DNA from: Rhodopirellula sp.
GTDB taxonomy: Bacteria > Planctomycetota > Planctomycetia > Pirellulales > Pirellulaceae
Length of the DNA stretch: 33,973 nucleotides
Reading direction: 5' to 3'
NCBI GenBank assembly: GCA_002690925.1
Contig: NZGD01000176.1
Span: 1 to 33,973 of the forward strand
Below, piece by piece: positions 1-7,868 of the stretch. How positions within the stretch are numbered: the first letter of the stretch is position 1; each line of letters starts with the position of its first letter. Position numbers and translations under genes: made by a program. The notes under the pieces are model-generated. The model was not told the origin of the DNA and searched no databases. It saw only the letters and a list, made by a program, of their open reading frames with translations.

Positions 1-2
1 TC

Positions 3-227
3 AGTGTGTTGATGGCGGGTGGCGGCGTTGCAGGTGGTCAGGTGATTGGGAGGAGTGATTCTGTTGGCGAATCACCCTTGGATCGACCCGTCACACCATC
101 AGATTTGGCGGCTACCATTTATACCCTGCTGGGTATCGATCCAAAGAAAGAATTTCACACCGGTGATGGTCGGCCCGTAAGGATTTCGCCGTATGAAGCC
201 GAGCCTGTGTCAGAGCTGATCGCATGA
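3..227 (+). CDS. DUF1501 family protein, C-terminal end (partial)
   Basis: The reading frame is open from the window edge and ends at TGA 225-227, so only about 74 C-terminal residues are visible. They start SVLMAGGGVAGGQVIGRSD and continue with PSDLAATIYTLLGID and GRPVRI, a typical end for DUF1501 proteins. These are secreted, alkaline-phosphatase/sulfatase-fold proteins that are abundant in planctomycetes. The second DUF1501 gene in this window (21876-23324) ends with comparable GGGVRGG and ATILHLMGID stretches. The stop overlaps the start of the WD40 gene (ATGA at 224-227), so the two are probably translated in a coupled way. DUF1501 genes commonly follow DUF1549/DUF1553 genes, so such a gene probably lies upstream outside the window. 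The biochemical activity of the family is not established. Confidence 0.85.
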   Translation, partial: SVLMAGGGVAGGQVIGRSDSVGESPLDRPVTPSDLAATIYTLLGIDPKKEFHTGDGRPVRISPYEAEPVSELIA

Positions 228-1282
228 GTGACGTTAGCTGCTCGTTGTCAACTTTTTGTCGCGTGGTTCATTCAATTGTGAGTGGGCTCTTTCGTGCTGC
301 AGACACGTTTCGCGTCCGAAAGGTGATTCCCCATTGTTTTTGTTTGCCGTGGCTTGTGCTGGTGAATGGCGTGATTGCTGCAGAGCCACCTATAACGTCG
401 CTGGTTTTCGATCCAGCTGGGAATTCGATCATCGCGGGGGCACAGTCTTTTGTGACTGTGCATGAGTGGCCAACCCTGAAGGCAAAAAGAACAGTACCCA
501 GTTCATTGGTTTTGATTCAGTCTCTGGCATTTTCTCCCGATGGACAGAAGTTGGCAGTTGCTGGCGGAACGCCAGCGGAGATGGGTGTGGTTGAGATTCG
601 ATCTTGGCCCAAAGGAGACTTGCTTGCCATTCATGAGGGACATGAGGATACTGTTCAATCAATTGCATGGATTGATGAGAAAACCTTTGCGACAGGCAGT
701 CTTGATTGCGAGATCGGCATCTGGCGTGTCGGGCTGGAAAAGCCGATTCGACGTCTCAAAGGACATTCCAAGGGAGTTACGGCGATACAGGTGATTGCTG
801 GTGGTAGCCTGATCGTCAGCGGTGCACTTGATCAAAATATCAGGGTTTGGAAAGTTGGGACCGGCGAGTTGGTTAGGACCTTGAATAATCACACAAACGC
901 GGTGAATGAATTGAAAGTGCAGCCTCTTTCCCAGAGGCAGGATTTTGGAGCCCGCAGGCTGCCACGGGTGGCATCAGTGAGCAATGATCGCACCGTCAGG
1001 TTGTGGCAACCGACCATTGGTAGGCTGGTTAGATTTTGCCGAATCGATGCAGTGCCTCTTGCACTGACATGGGGCTTGCAAGGGGAGTGGATTGCGGTTG
1101 CCTGTGATGACGGAATCGTGCGTGTCATCAATCCCGATACAATGAAAGTCGTAGCAGAAATCAGGGTCAATGATTCATGGCTGTACGCCATTCAAACCCA
1201 TCCCGCGGATGGGAGTGTGGCTGTTGGCAGTCGGCAGAAACGCCTGCAACGCTTGATTGAAGATGAGTTGATTGACAAGTGA
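224..1282 (+). CDS. Secreted WD40-repeat beta-propeller protein
   Basis: This 352-residue protein is built almost entirely of WD40 blades. Blade-like units begin near residues 57, 98, 140, 181, 222, 275 and 317, suggesting a seven-bladed propeller. Clear blades contain GHEDTVQSIAW ... GSLDCEIGIWR, GHSKGVTAIQV ... GALDQNIRVWK and NDRTVRLWQP. A hydrophobic segment at about residues 37-52 ending VIAAEP looks like a signal peptide or anchor with a long N-region, so the true start may be a little downstream. The ATG at 224 overlaps the DUF1501 stop by 4 bp, which favours it. WD40 proteins next to DUF1501 and DUF1549/1553 genes are common in planctomycetes and probably act as periplasmic scaffolds. 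There is no catalytic motif. The specific role is unknown. Confidence 0.88.
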   Translation: MSDVSCSLSTFCRVVHSIVSGLFRAADTFRVRKVIPHCFCLPWLVLVNGVIAAEPPITSLVFDPAGNSIIAGAQSFVTVHEWPTLKAKRTVPSSLVLIQSLAFSPDGQKLAVAGGTPAEMGVVEIRSWPKGDLLAIHEGHEDTVQSIAWIDEKTFATGSLDCEIGIWRVGLEKPIRRLKGHSKGVTAIQVIAGGSLIVSGALDQNIRVWKVGTGELVRTLNNHTNAVNELKVQPLSQRQDFGARRLPRVASVSNDRTVRLWQPTIGRLVRFCRIDAVPLALTWGLQGEWIAVACDDGIVRVINPDTMKVVAEIRVNDSWLYAIQTHPADGSVAVGSRQKRLQRLIEDELIDK

Positions 1283-1338
1283 TGGTTTTTTATTGTCCAC
1301 ATGCAGCGCAAGTACTCAGTAGAGAGAGATTTTTATCG

Positions 1339-2208
1339 ATGAAACCTGTCGTGAATGAAAGTGTAATTTTGTCTTGGATGAATGTTGTTGTGGCAAACTG
1401 CGGACAGCGATTCCGATCCGGAACAAGGTTCGATTCCAGTACTGTGGAACTCTGTGTAGTGGTGCTAAGCGTTTTTTTGTGGGCTTTTGGGGGCAGTTGC
1501 TCTGTTGCTCATGCAGACACCAAGGATGCCGGGTTGAATCTGTTCATTCTCTCTGGTCAATCCAACATGGCAGGTATGCAACCGGAGGAATCCTTCACAC
1601 CGGCGGTTGAAAAGGCATTCGGAAAAAACCGAGTGCTCGTGGTAAAAGATGCTCACGGTGGTCAGCCCATTCGCAGGTGGTACAAGGACTGGAAAGCCGC
1701 TGATGGTACTCGTCCCGACAAGACAGGTGATCTTTATGATCGCCTGATGCAAAAGGTCAGAGAGGAAATAAAAAAGAAAAATCAGAGTATCAAAACCGTG
1801 ACCTTTGTATGGATGCAGGGAGAGCGAGATGCCAATGAGCGACATGGGGAAGTTTATGGAGCCAGCCTGAATGGTCTGTTTGACCAACTCGCTGCTGACC
1901 TCGGGCGTGATGACTTGAATTTTGTGGTGGGACGGTTGAGCGACTTTGATATGTCAAATAAGCGTTATCCACACTGGACGAAGGTGCGAACGCAGCAGGT
2001 GAATCTGGCCGAGAAAAATCCAAATTGTGTCTGGGTAGATACGGATGACCTTAACGATGGTACAAATCGACGTGGCAATTCAATCAAGAATGATTTGCAT
2101 TACTCCGCCAGTGGTTATGTGATTCTTGGACAACGATTTGCTGATCAGGCCATTCAGTTGATCAAATCACGCGCTGACGTAAAAACTGGGCAATCGACCA
2201 AGCCTTGA
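1339..2208 (+). CDS. Sialate O-acetylesterase-like (CE6/SASA, SGNH-fold) carbohydrate esterase
   Basis: The mature part opens with LFILSGQSNMAGM, the block holding the nucleophilic Ser (S75 from this start) of the SASA/DUF303 (CE6) carbohydrate esterases. WMQGERDA (about 159-165) matches the family's conserved W-x-Q-G-E-x-D block. NDLHYSASGY (D252, H254) supplies the Asp-x-His of the triad. The family removes acetyl groups from sugars. The predicted export signal is the hydrophobic stretch VELCVVVLSVFLWAF ending near SVAHA. Three starts are possible: ATG 1282 overlapping the WD40 stop, ATG 1339 preceded by a purine-rich GAGAGAG about 10 nt upstream, and ATG 1378. I chose 1339, with modest certainty. 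The gene lies at the end of a DUF1501-WD40-esterase operon, consistent with polysaccharide processing. Confidence 0.85.
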   Translation: MKPVVNESVILSWMNVVVANCGQRFRSGTRFDSSTVELCVVVLSVFLWAFGGSCSVAHADTKDAGLNLFILSGQSNMAGMQPEESFTPAVEKAFGKNRVLVVKDAHGGQPIRRWYKDWKAADGTRPDKTGDLYDRLMQKVREEIKKKNQSIKTVTFVWMQGERDANERHGEVYGASLNGLFDQLAADLGRDDLNFVVGRLSDFDMSNKRYPHWTKVRTQQVNLAEKNPNCVWVDTDDLNDGTNRRGNSIKNDLHYSASGYVILGQRFADQAIQLIKSRADVKTGQSTKP

Positions 2209-2212
2209 ACGG

Positions 2213-2401
2213 TCACTCAGGAGGGATCATCATCTTCTTGACTTGCTGAACGGTTCGATCACAAACTTTCAGTTGATCCATCCAAAGAGTAACCGGTAGT
2301 ATGAATGCCATTGGATATGGACGGACGTGCCAATCAGCGACTGGCTTGTTGGTGGATAGATACTTGGTGGCAGCGGTCTGAGTGCCTCGACTATTGTCCG
2401 G
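2213..2401 (-). pseudogene. Orphan C-terminal coding fragment without a start
   Basis: Directly after the glycerophosphodiesterase stop (TAG at 2393-2391), another minus frame is open from a TAA at 2404-2402 to TGA 2215-2213. It encodes about 62 residues of convincing protein-like sequence, including TNKPVADWHVRPYPMAF, LPVTLWMDQLKVCD and RTVQQVKKMMIPPE at the end. Residues such as DWHVRPYP and the TLWMDQLKV strand look like the last beta strands and tail of a larger secreted protein. There is no suitable start codon near the beginning; the first ATG is at 2311 and leaves only 32 residues. I read it as the 3' remnant of a gene whose 5' part was lost, with its upstream edge at the palindrome 2398-2411. 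I cannot name the parent family. An unusual short gene remains possible. Confidence 0.5.
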
Positions 2402-4232
2402 TTATAACCGGTGCAACACCAAAGGTCTCGGACAGCTCCAGTATCAGCCGTTCTGCAGGATTCAAGCTTGATCTTTCTGCAAGTACCCGTCGCGCTAGAT
2501 CAGGCTTGTCCGTGATCAGTCCGTCCACGCCGATCCCAATCATTCGTGACATCGTCACAGCATCATTGATGGTCCACACGTAAACTTCTTTTCCACTGGC
2601 GTGAGCACGTTGGATGAAGGATCGATTTACGAACATCGCATTGACGGCAAGAAAGTCAGCTTTGGTGTCTTGGATATTGCCGCCCAACAACGACATCAGC
2701 AGACCGGCACGGCAACTCGGATCCAACTGTTTCATCTTTGTCACTGCGTCAAGATTCAAGGACATGTAAATCACATCAGATGACATATCATGATCACTTA
2801 CGATGTTCAGTACACGCTGCTCAAGATCTTTGTCGTGCCCGTAGTACTTAAGCTCGATAACGACCTTTGTTTTACCTTGGCAGACGGTTAGTAATTCAGC
2901 CAAAGTGGGGACACGTTCGGCATGAAATATCGGATCTTTGTGACTGCCGATGTCAATCGATTCAAGGTCCGGCATGGTTGCATCCCAGATTTTAAGATCA
3001 ACCCTGGCCAATTTCATGAAATCACTGTCATGGAAAACAACGACTTGGTCATCGCCCGTCTCCTGGACATCGATCTCCACCCAGTCGGTGGCATCGTCGA
3101 TGGCCTCAAGCATGGCAGCGAGAGTATTTTCGGGCGCGTCAGCGGATGCACCACGGTGGGCAATGATCTCAACATCATCATCCAAGCGGATGCTTTCTAA
3201 TGTCCAGATCCCACTCATGGCAGCAGCGGCTAAGCCAACCACGCTACCAGCGAGCAGACCCTTTGCACTCAAGCGGATGCCGCCCTCTGTGTCAGACGGA
3301 ACAGAAGGATTGCTATTGGGGAAGACGGCTTTTTCATCGTTGCATCCAATTTCCCGGTACAGGTTAAACCACAGAGCTGCACAAAGGCTGCTACCAACCA
3401 TCTGGATGAATAGATTGCCGAGCATCCAGATCAGCAGAAAGATTCCCAGATTGATAACCAACAGGGTAAGGGAAGTGACTGTATCAGGGATCATCCATCG
3501 GCCAAGGCAAATCAAAAGTGAGGTCATTATGGCGGACGCCCCGAGTCCAGCGAGCATCCAAATGATAAACATGCCAACGATGTGGATTCGAACCCCGACG
3601 GTTCGCAGGACACTTTCCTTGAGTGCTTGCGCGGCAGGGACTGTTTCAAAAAGTAATAGCGGTAGAGCAAAGATCCAGCTGGAAAGAAATTTCAATAACA
3701 AGATCGTAAAGCTGATGGCCAGAACAGCACCAATCAATACAGCAACAATGAACTCAGGTGGCTTTTCCTGAAGATAAAAATTGATGTCGAATTTACTTAA
3801 TAGCAGGGTGTAGGTTGCTGCTGCCACAGCAAGAAACGGCATGGCGAGAAGGCCAACTCTTATGAACAGTCTGGCTGTTACCTGACTGATGCTCCACCAA
3901 TGCGTCATCGTAAAGTGGATCGCAGCCAGAGTACTCGTCTTGTGTTTAGCGGGGACAGCTAGGATTGCCATCAACGCCGCCTGTCCCAGAATGATGATTC
4001 CCAACCACAAGGAGCCGAGCGTGATCGCGCAAATCCAGCCCGCTGGCTGGAGCATGAAAACGAGAATGTCCTGATCCACAAGAACCGGCTTTCCGGACAA
4101 CTTGAGCAGAACTTGGCTCAATATCGCCAACATTGGAGTCAGCAGAACGACGACGATGACCGTGTACAGCCCATTGATCAGAAGTAATTGAGGCCAGTGA
4201 CGGGCAAAATCGGCCAGCGTTTTTCGAAGCAT
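2391..4232 (-). CDS. Glycerophosphodiester phosphodiesterase with N-terminal multi-pass membrane domain
   Basis: Two parts are visible. The first about 290 residues form a hydrophobic, multi-helix domain of the GPDPase_memb type, with helices near GLYTVIVVVLLTPMLAIL, GWICAITLGSLWLGIIIL and GLLAMPFLAVAAATYTLLL. A further helix (LLAGSVVGLAAAAMSGIW, about 330-347) precedes the catalytic domain. That domain begins IIAHRGASADAPENT (His359-Arg360) and continues with VEIDVQET and VFHDSDF (His401), the metal and catalytic signature of GDPD enzymes. These cleave glycerophosphodiesters to sn-glycerol 3-phosphate plus an alcohol. The domain ends with ITDKPDLARRVL, typical of the family. The start is ATG 4232; an upstream in-frame TTG at 4262 would overlap the HdeD-like stop and add 10 residues. 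It is probably co-transcribed with that gene. Confidence 0.93.
   Translation of the reverse strand: MLRKTLADFARHWPQLLLINGLYTVIVVVLLTPMLAILSQVLLKLSGKPVLVDQDILVFMLQPAGWICAITLGSLWLGIIILGQAALMAILAVPAKHKTSTLAAIHFTMTHWWSISQVTARLFIRVGLLAMPFLAVAAATYTLLLSKFDINFYLQEKPPEFIVAVLIGAVLAISFTILLLKFLSSWIFALPLLLFETVPAAQALKESVLRTVGVRIHIVGMFIIWMLAGLGASAIMTSLLICLGRWMIPDTVTSLTLLVINLGIFLLIWMLGNLFIQMVGSSLCAALWFNLYREIGCNDEKAVFPNSNPSVPSDTEGGIRLSAKGLLAGSVVGLAAAAMSGIWTLESIRLDDDVEIIAHRGASADAPENTLAAMLEAIDDATDWVEIDVQETGDDQVVVFHDSDFMKLARVDLKIWDATMPDLESIDIGSHKDPIFHAERVPTLAELLTVCQGKTKVVIELKYYGHDKDLEQRVLNIVSDHDMSSDVIYMSLNLDAVTKMKQLDPSCRAGLLMSLLGGNIQDTKADFLAVNAMFVNRSFIQRAHASGKEVYVWTINDAVTMSRMIGIGVDGLITDKPDLARRVLAERSSLNPAERLILELSETFGVAPVITGQ
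2398..2411. repeat. Perfect 14-bp palindrome CCGGTTATAACCGG
   Basis: The 14 bases are identical to their own reverse complement. They sit across the last codons of the glycerophosphodiesterase and the 5' edge of the orphan coding fragment. The related heptamer AACCGGT occurs again at 2291-2297. The palindrome could be a terminator stem, a protein-binding site or a recombination scar. There is no T-run beside it, so a terminator is the weaker reading. Confidence 0.5.
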
Positions 4233-4258
4233 CTCATTTCGTAAGATTCTCGATTTTC

Positions 4259-4858
4259 TCAATGAATCAGAGGCTCGTCTTCTGGATTTGATGTTTCAGT
4301 CAGTTGCTCTGCTTTGTCCTGAACCACGGCCATCAGTTGTCGCACCGTGATGGCAACAGCCAGCATGGAAATACCAGTCAGCAGGAAATCGATCCCCGCC
4401 AGAATACCAATGATCTTGAGATCTTCCTCGCCCGTTTGATTGAACATCCAATACCCCAGACCCAAACCAGTGAGTCCACTGAAAAATAACAATAGCCAGC
4501 CTTTCGCCGGGCGATAACTAAAAGCCGTGATCACTTTCCAGAAGCCACCGGCCACGAAAAAAACAGACATCACCCAAATGATCATCGTTGCCCCAATCCA
4601 GCGTTCCGAAAGCAGACCAACACCGGAGATTGTCGAAACCAGTCCGATGATCACGGGTGAGAGTTTTTGCGTCCAACGTTCGGCCCACCAAGCTGTCACC
4701 AATTGGATGACTCCAGCGATCAATAGAACGATCCCAATCACTCCTATTACCCACGTTCCTGCGACAATGGGTGCCGCGAATGACAGGCAACCCATGAGCG
4801 TCAGAACACTGCCTAGCAGGAATAGTGGCATCGTCCGGGGAAATTCACGGTCTTTCAT
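4259..4858 (-). CDS. HdeD-like (DUF308) membrane protein
   Basis: This 199-residue, very hydrophobic protein has six probable membrane helices in three hairpin-like pairs: PLFLLGSVLTLMGCLSFAAP, WVIGVIGIVLLIAGVIQLV, LSPVIIGLVSTISGVGLL, TMIIWVMSVFFVAGGFWKVI, GWLLLFFSGLTGLGLGYWMF and IGILAGIDFLLTGISMLAVA. The repeated G-rich helix pairs and the length match the HdeD/DUF308 family, which includes the E. coli acid-resistance membrane protein HdeD. The charged C-terminus (TETSNPEDEPLIH) should be cytoplasmic. ATG 4858 is the natural start. Its TGA (4261-4259) overlaps a possible TTG start of the downstream membrane glycerophosphodiesterase, so the two look like one operon concerned with the membrane. 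The molecular function of DUF308 proteins is not well defined. Confidence 0.88.
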   Translation of the reverse strand: MKDREFPRTMPLFLLGSVLTLMGCLSFAAPIVAGTWVIGVIGIVLLIAGVIQLVTAWWAERWTQKLSPVIIGLVSTISGVGLLSERWIGATMIIWVMSVFFVAGGFWKVITAFSYRPAKGWLLLFFSGLTGLGLGYWMFNQTGEEDLKIIGILAGIDFLLTGISMLAVAITVRQLMAVVQDKAEQLTETSNPEDEPLIH

Positions 4859-4983
4859 GATTGATCACAGCTTTTAAGGAAACAGATCACAGGGGAAGAA
4901 ATTCATAACCGACCTTTTCCCTGAGTGAATGTTGGTTGACAGCTCTCGATGCTACGTTGCGGCATGTAGTGATCGCCAAATGA

Positions 4984-5022
4984 AGCGGGGGTTCTGGTGT
5001 CTCGAGAGACTTGCAGCCCGCT
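4984..5022 (-). terminator. Stem-loop 17 nt after the TPR gene stop
   Basis: AGCGGG (4984-4989) pairs with CCCGCT (5017-5022). An inner GTCTC/GAGAC pair (4999-5010) can form within the loop. The structure lies just downstream of the minus-strand stop at 5041-5039 and is followed on that strand by TTCATTT, a weak T-tract. It is a plausible terminator or 3'-end stabiliser, but the outer loop is long, so this is tentative. Confidence 0.4.
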
Positions 5023-5038
5023 ATCCTACCCGATCAAC

Positions 5039-6832
5039 TTACTCCTTTGTGAATTCTAGCGGCGGAGTTCCTTCGGTATCACCAATCATGTAGAAGTCGA
5101 GTCTTCCGTCCTTAAAAAGAACTTGGGCCAACATGACGCCATCATCGTTCATTTCCATCGCCAGAATTCCTTTATCATCGACATCCCAGACGCCGGTCAC
5201 TTCCTGGGATTGGTCGCCCTGAGAATAGGTCCATGAAAAGGTCCCATCTTCTTTAAGGTCCATCTCAAATTCTCGGCCATCTCGATCTGCTGACCATGAA
5301 CCATAGAGTTGATCGTTGGCGATTTTAGCTGTTGGCTGAGGGGGAAGCACTTCCTTCGGAGGATCGGGGATTTTCGCATTCGGATCAACACTCAGCAGCA
5401 ACTGGATTGCGACAGGGTCAGCTGGCGTGAGAGCAACCAAGCGTTCCAGCTCAGTTGCTGCTGCTTCGTCGTGTCCGGCTGTGATGTACTGGTACGAAAG
5501 GACCAGTAGACCAGCACTATCGTCAGGGTTGTCAGTAACAAATTGCTCAAGCTCGCGCAATTGTTCCGTGTAAATGTCCACCTGCGGATACAGACCGATC
5601 ATGGTGGTCCAATCCCAGCCGGGGCCGACACTCAGAACAGCATACAGCGTCGCTGCCGATTCTTGATATTGACCCAACGCAAAAAGAGTCAATGCCCGGA
5701 ACTCATGCATGACCGCATCGTTGGGGCTTTCGGTGAGTGCTTTGTCCGTAGCTTTCAGTGCCGCTGTGTAATCACCTGCATAGAAATCGTTTCGCGCTTG
5801 GTCAAAAGTCGTTAGTGAAAGTTCCGGGACTTGCGCGGTGGGGGCATCTGTCGGGTTGCTAGACAGGGTTGTTTCATCAGGTGCCATGATGATCGGCTGC
5901 GAATAGTCGTAAACACTATTGTCAACAATCACCGTGCTGGGTGTGACGTAGGGGTTGTAATAATTGTTGTAACCAAAAGCCCAGCCTACGCGATTGATTC
6001 CCCATGTTGTCAGGCCAAATGCTGTGAGCGCTGGGTACCGATTCCACCAGTAATTCCAACAGGTAGGTGGTCGCCATGGGTGGTGCCATGATCCGTGATG
6101 CCAGTGCTGGTGGTGGCTGTAATGGTGATCATACCAGTGATCCCATCCATAACCCGGTCGATTGTGGGCAGGGTGACGGTCGCCGGGACGTTGATCCAAG
6201 CGGTCGTTCAATGACGCGCGCCGATCATCAATGCTGGGCCGATTTGGACGATCAGGTCGACCGCCATCAAGGCCTGGCAAGCTCGGCCTTACCGAAGGAC
6301 GGTCAGTGCCTGGAAGTATGCCAGTTCCCGGTCGATCTGCAGGACGAGTGGAGGGAAGCCGGTCTGACAACGAGGGACGCACGTCCGGTAAGGATGGCCG
6401 AGTAGAGGGACGCCCGTCTGGCAATGATGGGCGAGTGGAGGGACGCGCGTCTGGCAATGATGGCCGCGATGAAGGGAAGGATGGTCTTGTGGATGGTATC
6501 GAAGGTCGCTTCGACGGTATGGACGGTCGCGTTGAGGGGAACGAGGGACGTGTGGACGGAATTGATGGTCGCGTCGATGGGAACGAGGGTCGCGTCGATG
6601 GCATCGTTGGACGTGAGACAGTCGGCATCCCTGTGCTTGGTCGGGTCGGTCGACTGAAGCTGGGGCTGGGCCTGCTGGGGCTGGGGCGACTAATGTTGCC
6701 GCGACTAATGTTGCCGCGATTCATATTACCGCGGCCGCCACCTCCGCCACCTCGGCCACGAGCTTGCAATTCGCTGATCGGAGTTATGAGCAAAGCTCCC
6801 GCCAGCAGAAATTGGGATGCTGTCTTCATCAT
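5039..6832 (-). CDS. Secreted TPR protein with Arg-Pro-Ser repeat tract and His/Trp-rich linker
   Basis: The 597-residue product starts with a signal peptide (about 1-24: MKTASQFLLAGALLITPISE). A Gly/Arg/Asn stretch (25-48) follows. Residues about 49-185 are a low-complexity tract of TRPSFPS/TRPSIPS and RPSLPD units. A His/Trp/Tyr-rich segment comes next (about 228-265, HHYSHHQHWHHGSWHHPW), then a hydrophobic aromatic stretch (267-295). Tetratricopeptide-like helices cover about 340-480 (ARNDFYAGDYTAALKATDKAL, FRALTLFALGQYQESAATLY). A C-terminal beta-rich domain (508-597) holds GSWSADRDGREFEMDLKEDGTFSW, resembling small lipocalin-like domains. This general architecture, with variable Arg/Pro/Ser repeats before TPRs, fits planctomycete envelope proteins. 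The function is unknown. The gene lies 58 bp after the SnoaL-like gene on the same strand and is probably co-transcribed with it. Confidence 0.85.
   Translation of the reverse strand: MMKTASQFLLAGALLITPISELQARGRGGGGGGRGNMNRGNISRGNISRPSPSRPSPSFSRPTRPSTGMPTVSRPTMPSTRPSFPSTRPSIPSTRPSFPSTRPSIPSKRPSIPSTRPSFPSSRPSLPDARPSTRPSLPDGRPSTRPSLPDVRPSLSDRLPSTRPADRPGTGILPGTDRPSVRPSLPGLDGGRPDRPNRPSIDDRRASLNDRLDQRPGDRHPAHNRPGYGWDHWYDHHYSHHQHWHHGSWHHPWRPPTCWNYWWNRYPALTAFGLTTWGINRVGWAFGYNNYYNPYVTPSTVIVDNSVYDYSQPIIMAPDETTLSSNPTDAPTAQVPELSLTTFDQARNDFYAGDYTAALKATDKALTESPNDAVMHEFRALTLFALGQYQESAATLYAVLSVGPGWDWTTMIGLYPQVDIYTEQLRELEQFVTDNPDDSAGLLVLSYQYITAGHDEAAATELERLVALTPADPVAIQLLLSVDPNAKIPDPPKEVLPPQPTAKIANDQLYGSWSADRDGREFEMDLKEDGTFSWTYSQGDQSQEVTGVWDVDDKGILAMEMNDDGVMLAQVLFKDGRLDFYMIGDTEGTPPLEFTKE
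6483..6608. repeat. 21-bp tandem repeat (six units) inside the TPR gene
   Basis: Six consecutive 21-bp units run from GGTCTTGTGGATGGTATCGAA at 6483 to 6608, with consensus close to GGTCGCGTCGATGGNAACGAG on the plus strand. On the coding strand each unit gives seven residues, TRPSFPS or TRPSIPS. Units diverge mainly at synonymous sites and in the Phe/Ile alternation. Shorter degenerate copies flank the array on the 3' side of the gene. Copy number in such in-frame coding minisatellites often varies between strains. Confidence 0.9.
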
Positions 6833-6890
6833 CGGTCGAATCTCAAAAGTGTAAAAGTGTGCGTGAGGGGTATGCGAGAGCTAGTCAGCA

Positions 6891-7868
6891 TCACTTGGCT
6901 GATCGGGTCGGCGGCGGTGGACGCTTTACCATCGTGATCGGTTCCATGTTCTCTCGAACATTACCGGCAACAATCATGCTTCGGTATTGCCATGTCACCA
7001 TTTCAGCGTCATGAAGTGTGTAGGCAGTGGTCGCTGTGACAGTTTCACCACTCGCCGTAACTCCAGTGGACGTCAGCAGCCATTCCTTACCGTGTTTGGT
7101 CCACAGCCCGCTAAAAAATCCACCATGGGAATCGAAGGTCCACGATCGGATCTTTTTTCGGACTGGATCCCATCCAATGCGCTGAACTCCACTCATCTCA
7201 TTGCCATCTCGCGTTTGCACATTGAAGCGTCGTAATAAGTAGTTTCCATCTTGGGACCAACTGCAGGTTGTATGAACTACCGAATTGTTATCTTCATTGA
7301 CCCAGTTTCCTGTCAGCCATGAAAGTTGTTCTAATTGTTCCTTACGCCCCACCGCACTGGCAGGGAGGTTCTTGAGCGAGTTGATCCGCCACTTGCCATC
7401 CGCCTCCAATGTATGCAACGCGACATAACGACTTTGCGTCCGCACGTGATCCGGTGATTCAGCTGCAAGGACAACGCCTTCTTCCATCACGACACGGTCA
7501 GTGATTTTTCGAATTCGCTCAATTGCAATTTCATCAACGGTCGCGTTTTTGGAATTGCGAAATACATCTTCGAATACTGCAATGATGGCTTCTCGTCCCT
7601 GAGTGAGTTCACCAAACTCGTCCAGAAATTCAGCGTCAGCAGTAAACATATTGCCAATCGCTGCAGCATCACGCTCGGCATATGCATCAACGAATGCTTG
7701 GGCACTGGCAAGGAACGGTTTGTGCTCTTCCGCAACTTCAATCAATGGCTCGGGTGCCAGTGCAGGCTGATTAGCTGGGGACGTCGGACTTTGACCGACA
7801 GCAGAGTTCGGTAAAGTGAAGAGAGCACCTAGGTACACCAATAGCACGGCACAAGGAATGGATTTCAT
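6891..7868 (-). CDS. Secreted SnoaL/NTF2-like (DUF4440, SgcJ/EcaC-type) protein
   Basis: A signal peptide (MKSIPCAVLLVYLGALFTLPNSAVG) precedes an NTF2-like domain at about residues 50-165. That domain has the characteristic helix AQAFVDAYAERDAAAIGNMFTADAEFLDEFGELTQGREAI and the later strand RYVALHTLEADGKWRINSLKN. This matches the SgcJ/EcaC group of the SnoaL superfamily. Residues about 178-310 form a second, beta-rich domain starting LSWLTGNWVNEDNNSVVHTTCSWSQDG, which resembles lipocalin-like ligand-binding barrels. Planctomycetes encode many such secreted two-domain proteins. Neither substrate nor activity is known, and family names containing oxidoreductase should not be taken literally. 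The start is ATG 7868, just before the signal sequence. Confidence 0.85.
   Translation of the reverse strand: MKSIPCAVLLVYLGALFTLPNSAVGQSPTSPANQPALAPEPLIEVAEEHKPFLASAQAFVDAYAERDAAAIGNMFTADAEFLDEFGELTQGREAIIAVFEDVFRNSKNATVDEIAIERIRKITDRVVMEEGVVLAAESPDHVRTQSRYVALHTLEADGKWRINSLKNLPASAVGRKEQLEQLSWLTGNWVNEDNNSVVHTTCSWSQDGNYLLRRFNVQTRDGNEMSGVQRIGWDPVRKKIRSWTFDSHGGFFSGLWTKHGKEWLLTSTGVTASGETVTATTAYTLHDAEMVTWQYRSMIVAGNVRENMEPITMVKRPPPPTRSAK

Noticed and set aside
2950..3771. Plus-strand ORF of 273 codons
   Set aside because: It lies antisense to the glycerophosphodiesterase, which has clear catalytic motifs; the plus-strand translation is Ser/Arg/Thr-rich without family features.
6231..6854. Plus-strand ORF of 207 codons rich in Gly, Arg and Asp
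   Set aside because: It is the mirror image of the Arg-Pro-Ser repeat tract of the minus-strand TPR gene. Its repeats come from the 21-bp units and it has no independent motif.
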